From Nocardioides faecalis (GTDB taxonomy: Bacteria > Actinomycetota > Actinomycetes > Propionibacteriales > Nocardioidaceae): a stretch of DNA of 64,000 nucleotides. This document shows, one piece after another, positions 43,987 through 51,752 of this stretch. The DNA is taken from positions 868,001 to 932,000 of the forward strand of contig NZ_CP074406.1 in NCBI RefSeq assembly GCF_018388425.1, read 5' to 3'. The notes below the pieces were generated by a model. The model had not been told where the DNA came from. It saw only the letters and a list, made by a program, of their open reading frames with translations, and ran no database searches. A program made the position numbers and the translations under genes. Each line of letters begins with the position of its first letter. Within the stretch, counting starts at the first letter, position 1.

Positions 43987-44232
43987 ATGGAGTCCGCCCG
44001 GGTCCGTGGTTGCGCAGCACCACGCGGGTGCGAGCCCGACGTGGTGGAGCAAGCCGATGCCAGTCGCAGGCGAAACGGTCCACGTAAGTCGCTGTCCGCA
44101 GCGATGATCACGGTGCGGCTTAGCAGTAAGCCCTGCCTCGGCCCGGACGCCAGATGTGTCCGACGTCGGGAGAAGGTGGGTAGTGGCACCAAGCTGCGAG
44201 AGCCTCAGCAGGCGGGTGTGGGGTCGAAGACC
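43987..44232 (+). ncRNA. Structured non-coding RNA upstream of hpf, candidate raiA RNA
   Basis: No coding frame here shows codon bias, and the GC content is below its surroundings. Many local stems are possible in order: GTGGT/ACCAC (44006/44019), CGGG/CCCG (44025/44035), a long-range ACGTGG/CCACGT (44039-44044 with 44080-44085) enclosing CCG/CGG and GCC/GGC, TCGCTG/CAGCGA with a TCCG loop (44089-44104), GGCTTA/TAAGCC with a GCAG loop (44117-44132), CGGAC/GTCCG (44144-44162), GGTG/CACC (44175-44190), GCTG/CAGC (44193-44209) and GGTC/GACC (44222-44232). The raiA RNA motif is a known, functionally unexplained structured RNA found upstream of hpf (raiA) genes in Actinobacteria and Firmicutes. 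Position and size fit; I could not test the covariance model. Confidence 0.62.
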
Positions 44233-44267
44233 AGGTCGGCCGGGCGGACTCCTCCCGCACCCCGTGA

Positions 44268-44407
44268 GCCCGGTGCCGGGCCCACGCACCATGCGCGGCC
44301 GAGCCGCGCCCGCCGCGCCGATCGGCGCGGTCCCCTCAGCCTCTTCCCGAGCCCATCGCTGGTCGAGAACCGTGCCAGCGCGAGACATCCCGCCCACCGT
44401 GGCGGGA
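44268..44407 (+). promoter_or_regulatory. Hairpin-rich 5' leader of hpf
   Basis: Rest of the 461-base non-coding interval. GCCCGG/CCGGGC hairpin at 44268-44281; a perfect 18-base palindrome CCGCGCCGATCGGCGCGG at 44313-44330; and TCCCGCC/GGCGGGA (44388-44394 with 44401-44407, 6-base loop), ending 20 bases before the GGAGG site of hpf. The last could attenuate or shield the leader. No second promoter is evident, so hpf may be read through from the RNA promoter. Confidence 0.45.
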
Positions 44408-44438
44408 GACCCATCACACCAACCACTGGAGGTAACTG

Positions 44439-45071
44439 ATGGACGTTGTGGTCACCGGACGGAATTGCGAGATCACGGACCGGTTCCGTGCACACGCAGC
44501 CGAGAAGCTGTCCAAGCTCGAGAAGCATGATCACCGGATCATGCGGGTCCACGTCGAGGTCGACTGTGAGCCCAATCCCAGGCAGTACGACCAAGCCGTC
44601 CACCTGGAGCTCACCGCCTACTCCAAGGGACCCGTGATCCGCGCCGAGGCCGCCGCCCCCGACAAGATGGCCGCCCTCGACCTCGCCCTGGACAAGATGG
44701 CCGCCCAGATGCGCAAGGCCGCCGACCGCCGCCGCGTGCACCGCGGACGTCGTGCGCCGGTCTCGGTCGGTCGGGCGCTGGCCGACCTGCCCACCGCCGA
44801 CGACGCCGGCACCGACACCGCCGACGACGGCCCCGTCGAGCGCCAGGTCGGTCCGATCACCGTGACCGGCGACGGCCCGCTGGTGGTGCGGGAGAAGACG
44901 CACCACGCCACGCCGATGACGCTCGACCAGGCCCTCTACGAGATGGAGCTGGTCGGCCACGACTTCTACCTGTTCGTCGACAAGGAGAGCGAGCGGCCCT
45001 CGGTGGTCTACCGCCGCCGCGGCTACGACTACGGCGTGATCGCGCTCGACCTCGAGGAGACCGAGGACTGA
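44439..45071 (+). CDS. hpf: Long-form ribosome hibernation promoting factor
   Basis: Binds the 30S decoding centre and, in the long form, dimerises to make 100S ribosomes in stationary phase or stress. 210 residues from ATG 44439 with GGAGG 6 bases upstream. N-terminal S30AE domain: DVVVTGRNCEITDRFRAHAAEKLSKLEKHDHRI, HLELTAYSKGPVIRAEAAAPDKMAALDLALDKMAAQMRK (in parts). A flexible acidic linker (about residues 115-145) leads to the C-terminal dimerisation domain VVREKTHHATPMTLDQALYEMELVGHDFYLFVDKES (in parts) ending GVIALDLEETED. Regulation through the long leader and the upstream RNA is likely but inferred. Confidence 0.97.
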   Translation: MDVVVTGRNCEITDRFRAHAAEKLSKLEKHDHRIMRVHVEVDCEPNPRQYDQAVHLELTAYSKGPVIRAEAAAPDKMAALDLALDKMAAQMRKAADRRRVHRGRRAPVSVGRALADLPTADDAGTDTADDGPVERQVGPITVTGDGPLVVREKTHHATPMTLDQALYEMELVGHDFYLFVDKESERPSVVYRRRGYDYGVIALDLEETED

Positions 45072-45081
45072 GGCCGACGCC

Positions 45082-45131
45082 GAGGTGCAGACCGGCCGTG
45101 CTCCCGAGCGCCACCAGTCGGTCTGCACCTC
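45082..45131 (+). terminator. Terminator-like inverted repeat after hpf
   Basis: GAGGTGCAGACCG (45082-45094) is perfectly complementary to CGGTCTGCACCTC (45119-45131), 13 base pairs with a 24-base loop, 10 bases after the hpf stop. No T-tract. It ends 33 bases before the next gene, so it could also be an operator. Confidence 0.65.
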
Positions 45132-45164
45132 CGGCGGTCCCGCTGGACATGCCATGATGCCTGC

Positions 45165-45866
45165 GTGGGGAACCCGACAGCGGCCAACGGATCGGCGGCG
45201 CACGCGGTGAGCGGACCGATCCGGGTCGCGGTCGTCGACGACCAGGAGCTCTTCCGGCGCGGCCTGACGATGCTGCTCGGCATCGAGCCGGGCATCGAGG
45301 TCGTCGGAGAGGCCGGCGACGGCGTCGAGGGCGTCGAGCTCGCCGTGAAGACCGCGCCCGACGTCGTGCTGCTCGACGTCCGGATGCCGAAGAAGTCCGG
45401 CATCGAGGCCTGCGTGGCCATCAAGGAGTCGGTGCCGACCACGAAGATCATCATGCTCACCGTCTCCGACGAGGAGGCCGACCTCTACGAGGCCGTCAAG
45501 AGCGGGGCCTCGGGCTACCTGCTCAAGGACTCCTCCATCGAGGAGGTCGCCCAGGGCATCCGCGTCGTCGCCGACGGACAGTCCCTGATCAGCCCGTCCA
45601 TGGCGGCCAAGCTGATCGAAGAGTTCAAGACCATGTCGGCCCCCGAGCGGGCCACCGGTCCGGCGCTGAAGCTCACCGAGCGCGAGCTCGAGGTGCTGCG
45701 CCTGGTCGCCAAGGGCCTGAGCAACCGCGACGTCGCCGGCCAGCTCGCGATCAGCGAGAACACCGTGAAGAACCACGTGCGCAACATCTTGGAGAAGCTG
45801 CAGCTGCACTCCCGGATGGAGGCCGTGATGTACGCCGTGCGCGCCAAGCTGGTGGAGCTCGACTGA
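45165..45866 (+). CDS. NarL/FixJ-type response regulator (orphan)
   Basis: 233 residues from the GTG at 45165 (6 bases after CATGAT, a plausible -10). Receiver: VAVVDDQELFRRGLTMLLGIEPGIEVVGEA, phospho-acceptor Asp71 in VVLLDVRMPKKSG, IIMLTVSDEEADLYEAVKSGASGYLLKDSS (Thr and Lys conserved). LuxR helix-turn-helix: LTERELEVLRLVAKGLSNRDVAGQLAISENTVKNHVRNILEKL (in parts). No kinase gene lies beside it. The same regulator follows hpf in Streptomyces as well, so the link to hibernation or secretion genes may be old. The last base-pairs overlap the next gene. Confidence 0.92.
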   Translation: MGNPTAANGSAAHAVSGPIRVAVVDDQELFRRGLTMLLGIEPGIEVVGEAGDGVEGVELAVKTAPDVVLLDVRMPKKSGIEACVAIKESVPTTKIIMLTVSDEEADLYEAVKSGASGYLLKDSSIEEVAQGIRVVADGQSLISPSMAAKLIEEFKTMSAPERATGPALKLTERELEVLRLVAKGLSNRDVAGQLAISENTVKNHVRNILEKLQLHSRMEAVMYAVRAKLVELD

Positions 45867-47074
45867 GCACCCAGTCGCTGAGCCTCGCGCAGGCCCGGCG
45901 GATCGCGCTCGCGGCCCAGGGGTTCGTCGACCCGCTGCACGCGAGGCCGACGCTGCGCACCTTCGACCGCACGCTGGCCCGTGTCGGCGTGCTGCAGGTG
46001 GACAGCGTCAACGTCCTCCAGCGCGCCCACTACATGCCGCTGTACTCCCGGATGGGGCCCTACGACACCGGCCTGCTGGACCGGGCGGCCTCAGGGCCCC
46101 GGCGCCGGGTGGTGGAGTACTGGGCGCACGTGCAGGCGTTCATGCCGGTCGAGCTGTGGCCGGTGATGCGGCACCGGATGGAGCACTACCGCGCGCGGCG
46201 CGGCAAGTGGTCGTTCGTGCCCGAGGACGCCACCCTGGAGCGCGCGCTGGTCGCCGAGGTCGCCGCTCGGGGCGCCAGCACCGCCCGGGAGCTCGACGAC
46301 GGGCTGCCGCGCAGCAAGGAGCACTGGGGCTGGAACTGGTCGCGCACCCGCCGGGTGCTGGACTTCCTCTACAGCGTCGGCGACCTGGCGATCGCGGGAC
46401 GCACCAGCCAGTTCGAGATCCGCTACGACCTGCCGGAGCGGGTGCTGCCCGCGGCGGTGCTGGACGCACCGGTCCCCAGCGCCGCGCAGGCACACGTCGA
46501 GCTGGTCCGCCGCGCGGCCCGCTCCCTGGGCGTGGCCGCCGCCAGTGACCTCGCCGACTACTACCGCCTCGGTCTCACCGACGCCCGGGCCGCGCTCGCC
46601 GAGCTCGTCGCGGCCGGTGAGGTCGAGCCGGTCCAGGTGGCCGGCTGGCGCCGCCCCGCCTACCTGCACCGCGACGCCCGGCTGCCGCGCCGGATCGGGG
46701 CCCGGACCCTGCTCAGCCCGTTCGACCCCGTGGTCTGGGAGCGCAGCCGGACCGAGGCGCTGTTCGGCTTCCGCTACCGCATCGAGATCTACGTGCCGGC
46801 GGCCCAGCGCGTGCACGGCTACTACGTGCTGCCGTTCCTGCTGGGGGACCGGCTGGTCGCCCGCCTCGACCTGAAGGCCGACCGGCGCACGCGGACGCTG
46901 CGGGTGCCGGCCGCCTGGTCCGAGCCGGACGCGCCGCAGGAGACCCCGGACGAGCTGGCTGCCGAGCTGCGCCGGCTGGCGTGCTGGCTGGGCCTGGACG
47001 AGGTCGAGGTCGCCGATCGCGGCGACCTCGCCCCGTCCCTGCGTGCCGTGCTCAGCGCATCCGCAGCGACCTGA
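45863..47074 (+). CDS. YcaQ-type DNA glycosylase (HTH_42 family), CTG start
   Basis: Winged-helix DNA glycosylase family; E. coli YcaQ unhooks interstrand crosslinks. The best N-terminus STQSLSLAQARRIALAAQGFVDPLHARPT begins right after a CTG at 45863 that overlaps the regulator's stop (CTGA), with GGTGGAG 6 bases upstream. No ATG, GTG or TTG is available in frame before the conserved region, and ATG-like starts inside (GTG 45989) would cut off the first helices. 403 residues on this reading. The catalytic-region motif LQVDSVNVLQRAHYMPLYSRMGPYD (Gln-Val-Asp, in place of QxQ/QxD) is present, as is LLSPFDPVVWERSRTEALFGFRYRIEIYVPAAQRVHGYYVLPFL (in parts). Its 3' end overlaps the convergent dehydrogenase by 23 bases. 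Confidence 0.85.
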   Translation: MSTQSLSLAQARRIALAAQGFVDPLHARPTLRTFDRTLARVGVLQVDSVNVLQRAHYMPLYSRMGPYDTGLLDRAASGPRRRVVEYWAHVQAFMPVELWPVMRHRMEHYRARRGKWSFVPEDATLERALVAEVAARGASTARELDDGLPRSKEHWGWNWSRTRRVLDFLYSVGDLAIAGRTSQFEIRYDLPERVLPAAVLDAPVPSAAQAHVELVRRAARSLGVAAASDLADYYRLGLTDARAALAELVAAGEVEPVQVAGWRRPAYLHRDARLPRRIGARTLLSPFDPVVWERSRTEALFGFRYRIEIYVPAAQRVHGYYVLPFLLGDRLVARLDLKADRRTRTLRVPAAWSEPDAPQETPDELAAELRRLACWLGLDEVEVADRGDLAPSLRAVLSASAAT

Positions 47075-48671
47075 GCAGCCGCATCTGCGCGTTGCCGATC
47101 CCGACGAACCGCTCCACGGGCATCCACGGCGGCGGACCCAGCGGCATCAGCCGCTGCGTGGCGATGGTCTGCTGTTCGGTGTACTTGCGGATCCCCTCCG
47201 CGCCGTGCCGCCGGCCCAGGCCGCTGTCGCCCATGCCGCCCATCGGTGCCTCGATCGACCCGGCCGCCGCGGCCGCACCGTCGTTGACGTTGACCGATCC
47301 GGCCCGCACGGAGGTGGCCAGCCGTTCGGCCGCGGCCGTGTCCCGCGACCAGATGCTGGCCGACAGCCCGTAGCGCCCCGCGTTGGCCTTCGCCAGGGCG
47401 TCGGCCTCCGTCACCGCCCGGTACAACGAGAGGACCGGCCCGAAGGTCTCCTCGGCGCACACCGGCATCTCCTCGGTGACACCCTCCAGCACCGTCGGCT
47501 CGTAGACCAGCGGCCCCAGGTCGGGTCGGTGCCGGCCCCCGATGAGGACCTGCGCGCCCGCCGCGACCGCGGTCTCCACGTGCGAGCGCACCGTCTCCAG
47601 CTGGGCCGGCGAGGCCAGCGAGCCCACGTCCACGGAGTAGTCGAATGACTGGCCCACCCGCAGCGCCGCGGTCGCCGCCACGAGCGCGTCGCGGAAGGCG
47701 TCGTACACGTCGGTGTGCACGATCACCCGCTCGACGTGGATGCACATCTGACCGGTGTTGGCGAACGCTGCCGCCACGCAGCCCGCCGCGGCCTTCTCCA
47801 CGTCGGCGTCGGGAAGCACCAGCAGCGGGTTCTTGCCGCCCAGCTCCAGCGAGGCCGCGATCAGCCGCTCGCCCGCGCGCCGACCCACTCCGCGGCCGGT
47901 GGCGGTGGAGCCGGTGAAGCAGATGTGGTCCACCCCCTCCGCGGAGGCGTCGACCGGCCCGATCAGCGCGTCACCGACCACCGACCCGGGGCCGACCACC
48001 ACCTGCCACAGCTCACGCGGCAGCCCGGCCTCGGCCATCAGGGCGCGAGCCCACAGCAGGGTCAGCGGGGTCTGGGAGTCGGCCTTGGAGACCACGCCGT
48101 TGCCCGCCAGCAGCGCCGGCAGCACGTCGCCGACCGCGAGGTAGAGCGGGTAGTTCCACGGCGAGATCATCCCGATGACACCCTTGGGCACTCGCACCTC
48201 GCGGACCTTGGTCAGGCCCGGGATCGCCCCGCGCACCTTGTTGTCGGCCAGGTAGTGCCGGCCGTGCCGGGCGTAGTGGCGCGCGATGGTGGCCACCTGC
48301 AGGATCTCCTGCCAGGCGCTGAACCGGGCCTTGCCCATCTCCCACTGGACCAGGTCGATCGCCTCGTCCTGGCGCTGCACCAGCAGGTCGTGGAAGCGCA
48401 GCACGATCGCCGCCTTCGTGCCCCACGGCAACCGGGCCCAGGAGCGCTGCGCGCGGCGCGCCCCCGCGATGGCCGTGGCCACGTCCTCGGCGGTGCTGGC
48501 CGGCACGGTGGCGGTCACCAGCCCGTCGTACGGCGCGACGGCGGTGCTGGTCGCGGTGCCGGCGGGGTCGCGGGCCACCCACGTGCACCACTCGGCGAGG
48601 CGCTCGTCGCTGACCCACGCCGGCCGCACGCCGGTGCCCGCGGCCCCGGCGTCGGTCGCGGTGGCGCTCAC
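47052..48671 (-). CDS. Aldehyde dehydrogenase (succinate-semialdehyde dehydrogenase type)
   Basis: NAD(P)-dependent oxidation of an aldehyde to the acid. 539 residues from the GTG at 48671, overlapping the synthetase stop by 4 bases. ALDH motifs: ISPWNYPLYLAVGDVLPALLAGNGVV, CFTGSTATGRGVG (cofactor loop), catalytic-base Glu in SLELGGKNPLLVLPDADV, nucleophile Cys in ANTGQMCIHVERV, and EETFGPVLSLYR. The N-terminal ~60 residues are an extension of the usual ~480. The succinate-semialdehyde label reflects relatives, not evidence of substrate. Coupling to the acyl-CoA synthetase and mce genes suggests handling of a fatty aldehyde or lipid breakdown product. Confidence 0.88.
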   Translation of the reverse strand: MSATATDAGAAGTGVRPAWVSDERLAEWCTWVARDPAGTATSTAVAPYDGLVTATVPASTAEDVATAIAGARRAQRSWARLPWGTKAAIVLRFHDLLVQRQDEAIDLVQWEMGKARFSAWQEILQVATIARHYARHGRHYLADNKVRGAIPGLTKVREVRVPKGVIGMISPWNYPLYLAVGDVLPALLAGNGVVSKADSQTPLTLLWARALMAEAGLPRELWQVVVGPGSVVGDALIGPVDASAEGVDHICFTGSTATGRGVGRRAGERLIAASLELGGKNPLLVLPDADVEKAAAGCVAAAFANTGQMCIHVERVIVHTDVYDAFRDALVAATAALRVGQSFDYSVDVGSLASPAQLETVRSHVETAVAAGAQVLIGGRHRPDLGPLVYEPTVLEGVTEEMPVCAEETFGPVLSLYRAVTEADALAKANAGRYGLSASIWSRDTAAAERLATSVRAGSVNVNDGAAAAAGSIEAPMGGMGDSGLGRRHGAEGIRKYTEQQTIATQRLMPLGPPPWMPVERFVGIGNAQMRLLRSLRMR

Positions 48672-50539
48672 GCGTAGAGCCTCTCCAGCACGTCGGCGTA
48701 CTTGGCGTGCACCACACGCCGCTTGAGCTTCAGCGTCGGGGTCAGCTCCTCGGACTCCGCGGTCCACTCCACCGGCAGCAGCTCCCACGCCTTGACCTGC
48801 TCGGGTCGGGAGAGCCGCTCGTTCGCGGCGTCCACGGCCTGCTGCGCCATCGCCTGGATGGCGGGGTGGGCGGCGATCTCGGCCAGGTCGGTGCCCGGCG
48901 CGATGCCCACCTGCGCGGCGACCAGCGGCGCGATCTCCGGGTCGAGGGTGAGCACCGCGACGACGTACGGCCGGCTCTCGCCGAACACCAGGGCGTGGCC
49001 CACGATCGGGCTCTCCTTGAGGTAGTTCTCGATGTTCGACGGCGCGATGTTCTTGCCCGAGGAGGTGATGATCATCTCCTTCTTGCGGTCCACCACCTTG
49101 AGGAACCCGTCGGCGTCGATCTCCCCGATGTCGCCGGTGTGCACCCAGCCGTCGGCGTCGATCAGCTCGGCGGTGGCGTCCTCCTGCTTGTAGTAGCCCT
49201 TCGAGGCCACCGGGCCGCGGGCGAGGATCTCGCCGTCGGGGGCGAGGGTGACCTCGATGCCGGGCAGCGCGCGGCCCACGGTGCCGAGCCGGAACTGCTC
49301 CGGGCCGCCCGCGGTGACGGCCGCGCAGGTCTCCGTCATGCCGTAGACGTCGTAGATGCGCATGCCGAGGCCGGCGAAGAACCGCGCCACCTCCAGCGGC
49401 ATCGGCGCGGCCGCGGAGGCCGCCCACTCGCAGCGGTCCAGGCCGAGCAGGGCGCGCAGGAAGGCGAGCAGGCCCTCGTCGGCGGCCTTGAACCTCGCCT
49501 CGAGCTCGGGGGAGACGGTGTGACCGAGCTGCTGGGCCTCGACGTACTCCAGACCGATCGCCAGGGCGCCCTCGACCTGCGCCTTCTTCTCCGGGTCGGT
49601 CTCGGCGGCGAGCTTGGCCGAGACACCGGTCTTGATCTTCTCCCACACCCGCGGCACACCGAAGAAGCGCGTGGGGTGGACCTCGCCGAGCGCGCCGAGC
49701 AGCAGGGCGGGGTCGGCGATCAGGTGGATGTGGCCACCGTGGATCTGCGGGATGTACATGCCCAGCGTGCGCTCGGCGATGTGGGCGAACGGCAGGTAGG
49801 AGATGAACTCGTTGTGCTGGGTGTTGTTGGCGACCTTGAGCGAGCAGATGCACTCGTAGAGCACCGCGTGGTGGGTCAGCACCACGCCCTTCGGGTTGCC
49901 GGTGGTGCCGGAGGTGTAGAGGATCGTCAGCGGGTCCTCGGGGGTGACCTCCGCGGTCCGGGCCTGAAGCTCCGCGGCGTGCTCGGTGCGCCAGGCGGCG
50001 CCGTCGGCGACGAACGCGTCCCAGGTGACGCACCGCTCGTCGCCCTCGGGCACCGCGGCGTCGACCAGCACCACCACGCGGATCGAGGTGGACTCCGTCA
50101 GCGCGCGCTCCCAGCGGGCGAGGTGGTCGGCGTTCTCCAGCACCACCACGGTGGGCTCGGAGTGGCTCGCCACGTAGGCCACCTGCTCGGGGGAGAGGGT
50201 GTTGTAGACCGACATCGACACCGCGCCCGCGTGCACCGCGCCGAGGTCGGCGACGACGTGCTCGATCCGGTTGCTGGCCATCAGGGCGACGCGGTCGCCC
50301 TTGTCCACCCCGGCCGCGAGCAGCGCACCCGCGACGTCCAGCGCCCGCTCGCGCACCTCACGCCAGCCGATGGTGCGCCAGCCCGGTGCGTAGCCCCCCG
50401 ACAGGTCGATGCCGACCTTGTCGGAGTACGCCGGGGCGTCGCCCTCGGCCTCGACGGTGCGCGCCAGGGCGATCGGCAGGGTCAGACCGGCGATCGACTC
50501 CTCGATCTCGGCGCGCACGGCCTCGATGTCGCTGCTCAT
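48668..50539 (-). CDS. Long-chain acyl-CoA synthetase (FadD15-like)
   Basis: Activates fatty acids with ATP and CoA. 623 residues from ATG 50539 (GAGGAA ribosome site 7 bases upstream), normal for the long-chain group. AMP-binding motifs: ILYTSGTTGNPKGVVLTHHAV, VYGMTETCAAVTAG, GWVHTGDIGEIDADG, and VDRKKEMIITSSGKNIAPSNIE with the adenylation lysine region. It follows mceF by 46 bases and precedes the dehydrogenase with an overlap, so it belongs to the mce transcript or a linked one. It probably activates fatty acids imported by the Mce system (inference from context and the known fadD-mce association in actinobacteria). Confidence 0.93.
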   Translation of the reverse strand: MSSDIEAVRAEIEESIAGLTLPIALARTVEAEGDAPAYSDKVGIDLSGGYAPGWRTIGWREVRERALDVAGALLAAGVDKGDRVALMASNRIEHVVADLGAVHAGAVSMSVYNTLSPEQVAYVASHSEPTVVVLENADHLARWERALTESTSIRVVVLVDAAVPEGDERCVTWDAFVADGAAWRTEHAAELQARTAEVTPEDPLTILYTSGTTGNPKGVVLTHHAVLYECICSLKVANNTQHNEFISYLPFAHIAERTLGMYIPQIHGGHIHLIADPALLLGALGEVHPTRFFGVPRVWEKIKTGVSAKLAAETDPEKKAQVEGALAIGLEYVEAQQLGHTVSPELEARFKAADEGLLAFLRALLGLDRCEWAASAAAPMPLEVARFFAGLGMRIYDVYGMTETCAAVTAGGPEQFRLGTVGRALPGIEVTLAPDGEILARGPVASKGYYKQEDATAELIDADGWVHTGDIGEIDADGFLKVVDRKKEMIITSSGKNIAPSNIENYLKESPIVGHALVFGESRPYVVAVLTLDPEIAPLVAAQVGIAPGTDLAEIAAHPAIQAMAQQAVDAANERLSRPEQVKAWELLPVEWTAESEELTPTLKLKRRVVHAKYADVLERLYA

Positions 50540-50585
50540 GGGGGATTCCTCTCGGTTGGGGCGGATCACTGCGGAAGCCAGCGGG

Positions 50586-51752
50586 CTACTGCCTCGGCAC
50601 CCGGGCCGAGCCGCGGCCCTGGGTCTGCGGGGGCGGGTCGGTGCACCGCACGTGCGTCTGCGGCGCGCGCTTGCGCACCTCCTGCACGTCGCGCTGCACC
50701 GTGCGGTCGTAGACGCAGTTCTTCAGCACCCGGGGCACGAGCAGCACCCGGCCGCTGCCGCCGCGGGTGCTGCCGGCCATCACGTCGGCCTGCACCGGCA
50801 CCCAGTCCAGCCAGTGCTGCAGCCCGCGGAGGTGACCGGCGGCCATCTCCGTGACCGGCACGCCGTCGCGCAGCAGCCGGCGCAGCTGCGGGGAGGACCT
50901 GCGCCACCACCGGTCCAGCCGCGGCAGCAGGTCCATGCTGGTGGTCACCGTGCGTCGTACGTCGGGGGTGGCGGCGGCCAGCGAGGAGGCGACCGCCTCC
51001 AGGTCGGCGGCCAGGCGGCGCACCTCGGGGCCGAGGTCGGCGAAGGTGCGCAGCGGTGTCTCGGCGGTGCGGGCCAGCGCGGTCAGGTCGGGCTCGAGCC
51101 GGCGCAGCATCGCGAACGCCGACTCCAGCTCGATGGCCAGCGCCCGCAGGTCGACGTCGTCGGCGGAGTCGCCGAAGACCGCGGAGGTCTCGGCGGTGAT
51201 GGTCCGCACGTCCTCGAGGTCGAGGCCGGTCATCAGGTGCTGGGCGTGCGCCAGCACGTCGGGCACGGCGCGCGGTACGGAGGTCTGCGCCAGCGGCACG
51301 GTGTCGCCCTCTGCGAGGTAGGGGCCTGCGGCGGTGCGCGGCAGCACCTCGAGGTACTGCTCGCCGACGGCGGAGAGGTTGCGCACCTCCACCGCGCTGT
51401 CGGCAGGCACGTCGATGTCGGACTCGATCTCGATGGTGGCGACCGCGCCGACACCGGTCGCGGCCTCCTCGGCGTCACCGAGCCGGACCTCGCGCACCTC
51501 GCCGATCCGCTGGCCGCGGTAGGTGACGACCGAGCCGGCATGCAGCCCGGCCGCCTGCGGCAGTTCGACGCGTAGGACGTCGGGGTCGCGGAACAGCGAG
51601 CCGCCGACCACGGCGTCGGTCACGTAGACCACACCGCCCACGAGGATGATGAGGATCAGCGCCTGCGCGGTGCGCGCCCGGCGCTGCCAGCGGCGCGCAC
51701 CCGCACCGGCATCGCCTGCGCTGGCGCGGGTGGCTCGACTCGGCGTGCTCAT
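50586..51752 (-). CDS. mceF: MCE family protein, sixth (MceF position)
   Basis: Last substrate-binding subunit of the Mce lipid importer. 388 residues from ATG 51752, overlapping mceE (ATGA). Membrane anchor at about residues 33-52 (ALILIILVGGVVYVTDAVVG), then the MCE domain VLRVELPQAAGLHAGSVVTYRGQRIGEVREVRL...AVEVRNLSAVGEQYLEVLPRT (in parts), then a long helical coiled region (GDSADDVDLRALAIELESAFAMLRRLEP in part) typical of the helical tube-forming segment. A Pro/Arg tail ends the protein (PPPQTQGRGSARVPRQ). Order in the operon gives the F position. Confidence 0.92.
   Translation of the reverse strand: MSTPSRATRASAGDAGAGARRWQRRARTAQALILIILVGGVVYVTDAVVGGSLFRDPDVLRVELPQAAGLHAGSVVTYRGQRIGEVREVRLGDAEEAATGVGAVATIEIESDIDVPADSAVEVRNLSAVGEQYLEVLPRTAAGPYLAEGDTVPLAQTSVPRAVPDVLAHAQHLMTGLDLEDVRTITAETSAVFGDSADDVDLRALAIELESAFAMLRRLEPDLTALARTAETPLRTFADLGPEVRRLAADLEAVASSLAAATPDVRRTVTTSMDLLPRLDRWWRRSSPQLRRLLRDGVPVTEMAAGHLRGLQHWLDWVPVQADVMAGSTRGGSGRVLLVPRVLKNCVYDRTVQRDVQEVRKRAPQTHVRCTDPPPQTQGRGSARVPRQ

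Noticed and set aside
43978-44438. RNase P RNA or tmRNA in the comF-hpf gap
   Set aside because: The GAGGAAAGTCCGGGC-type core of RNase P RNA and the tRNA-like ends of tmRNA are absent.
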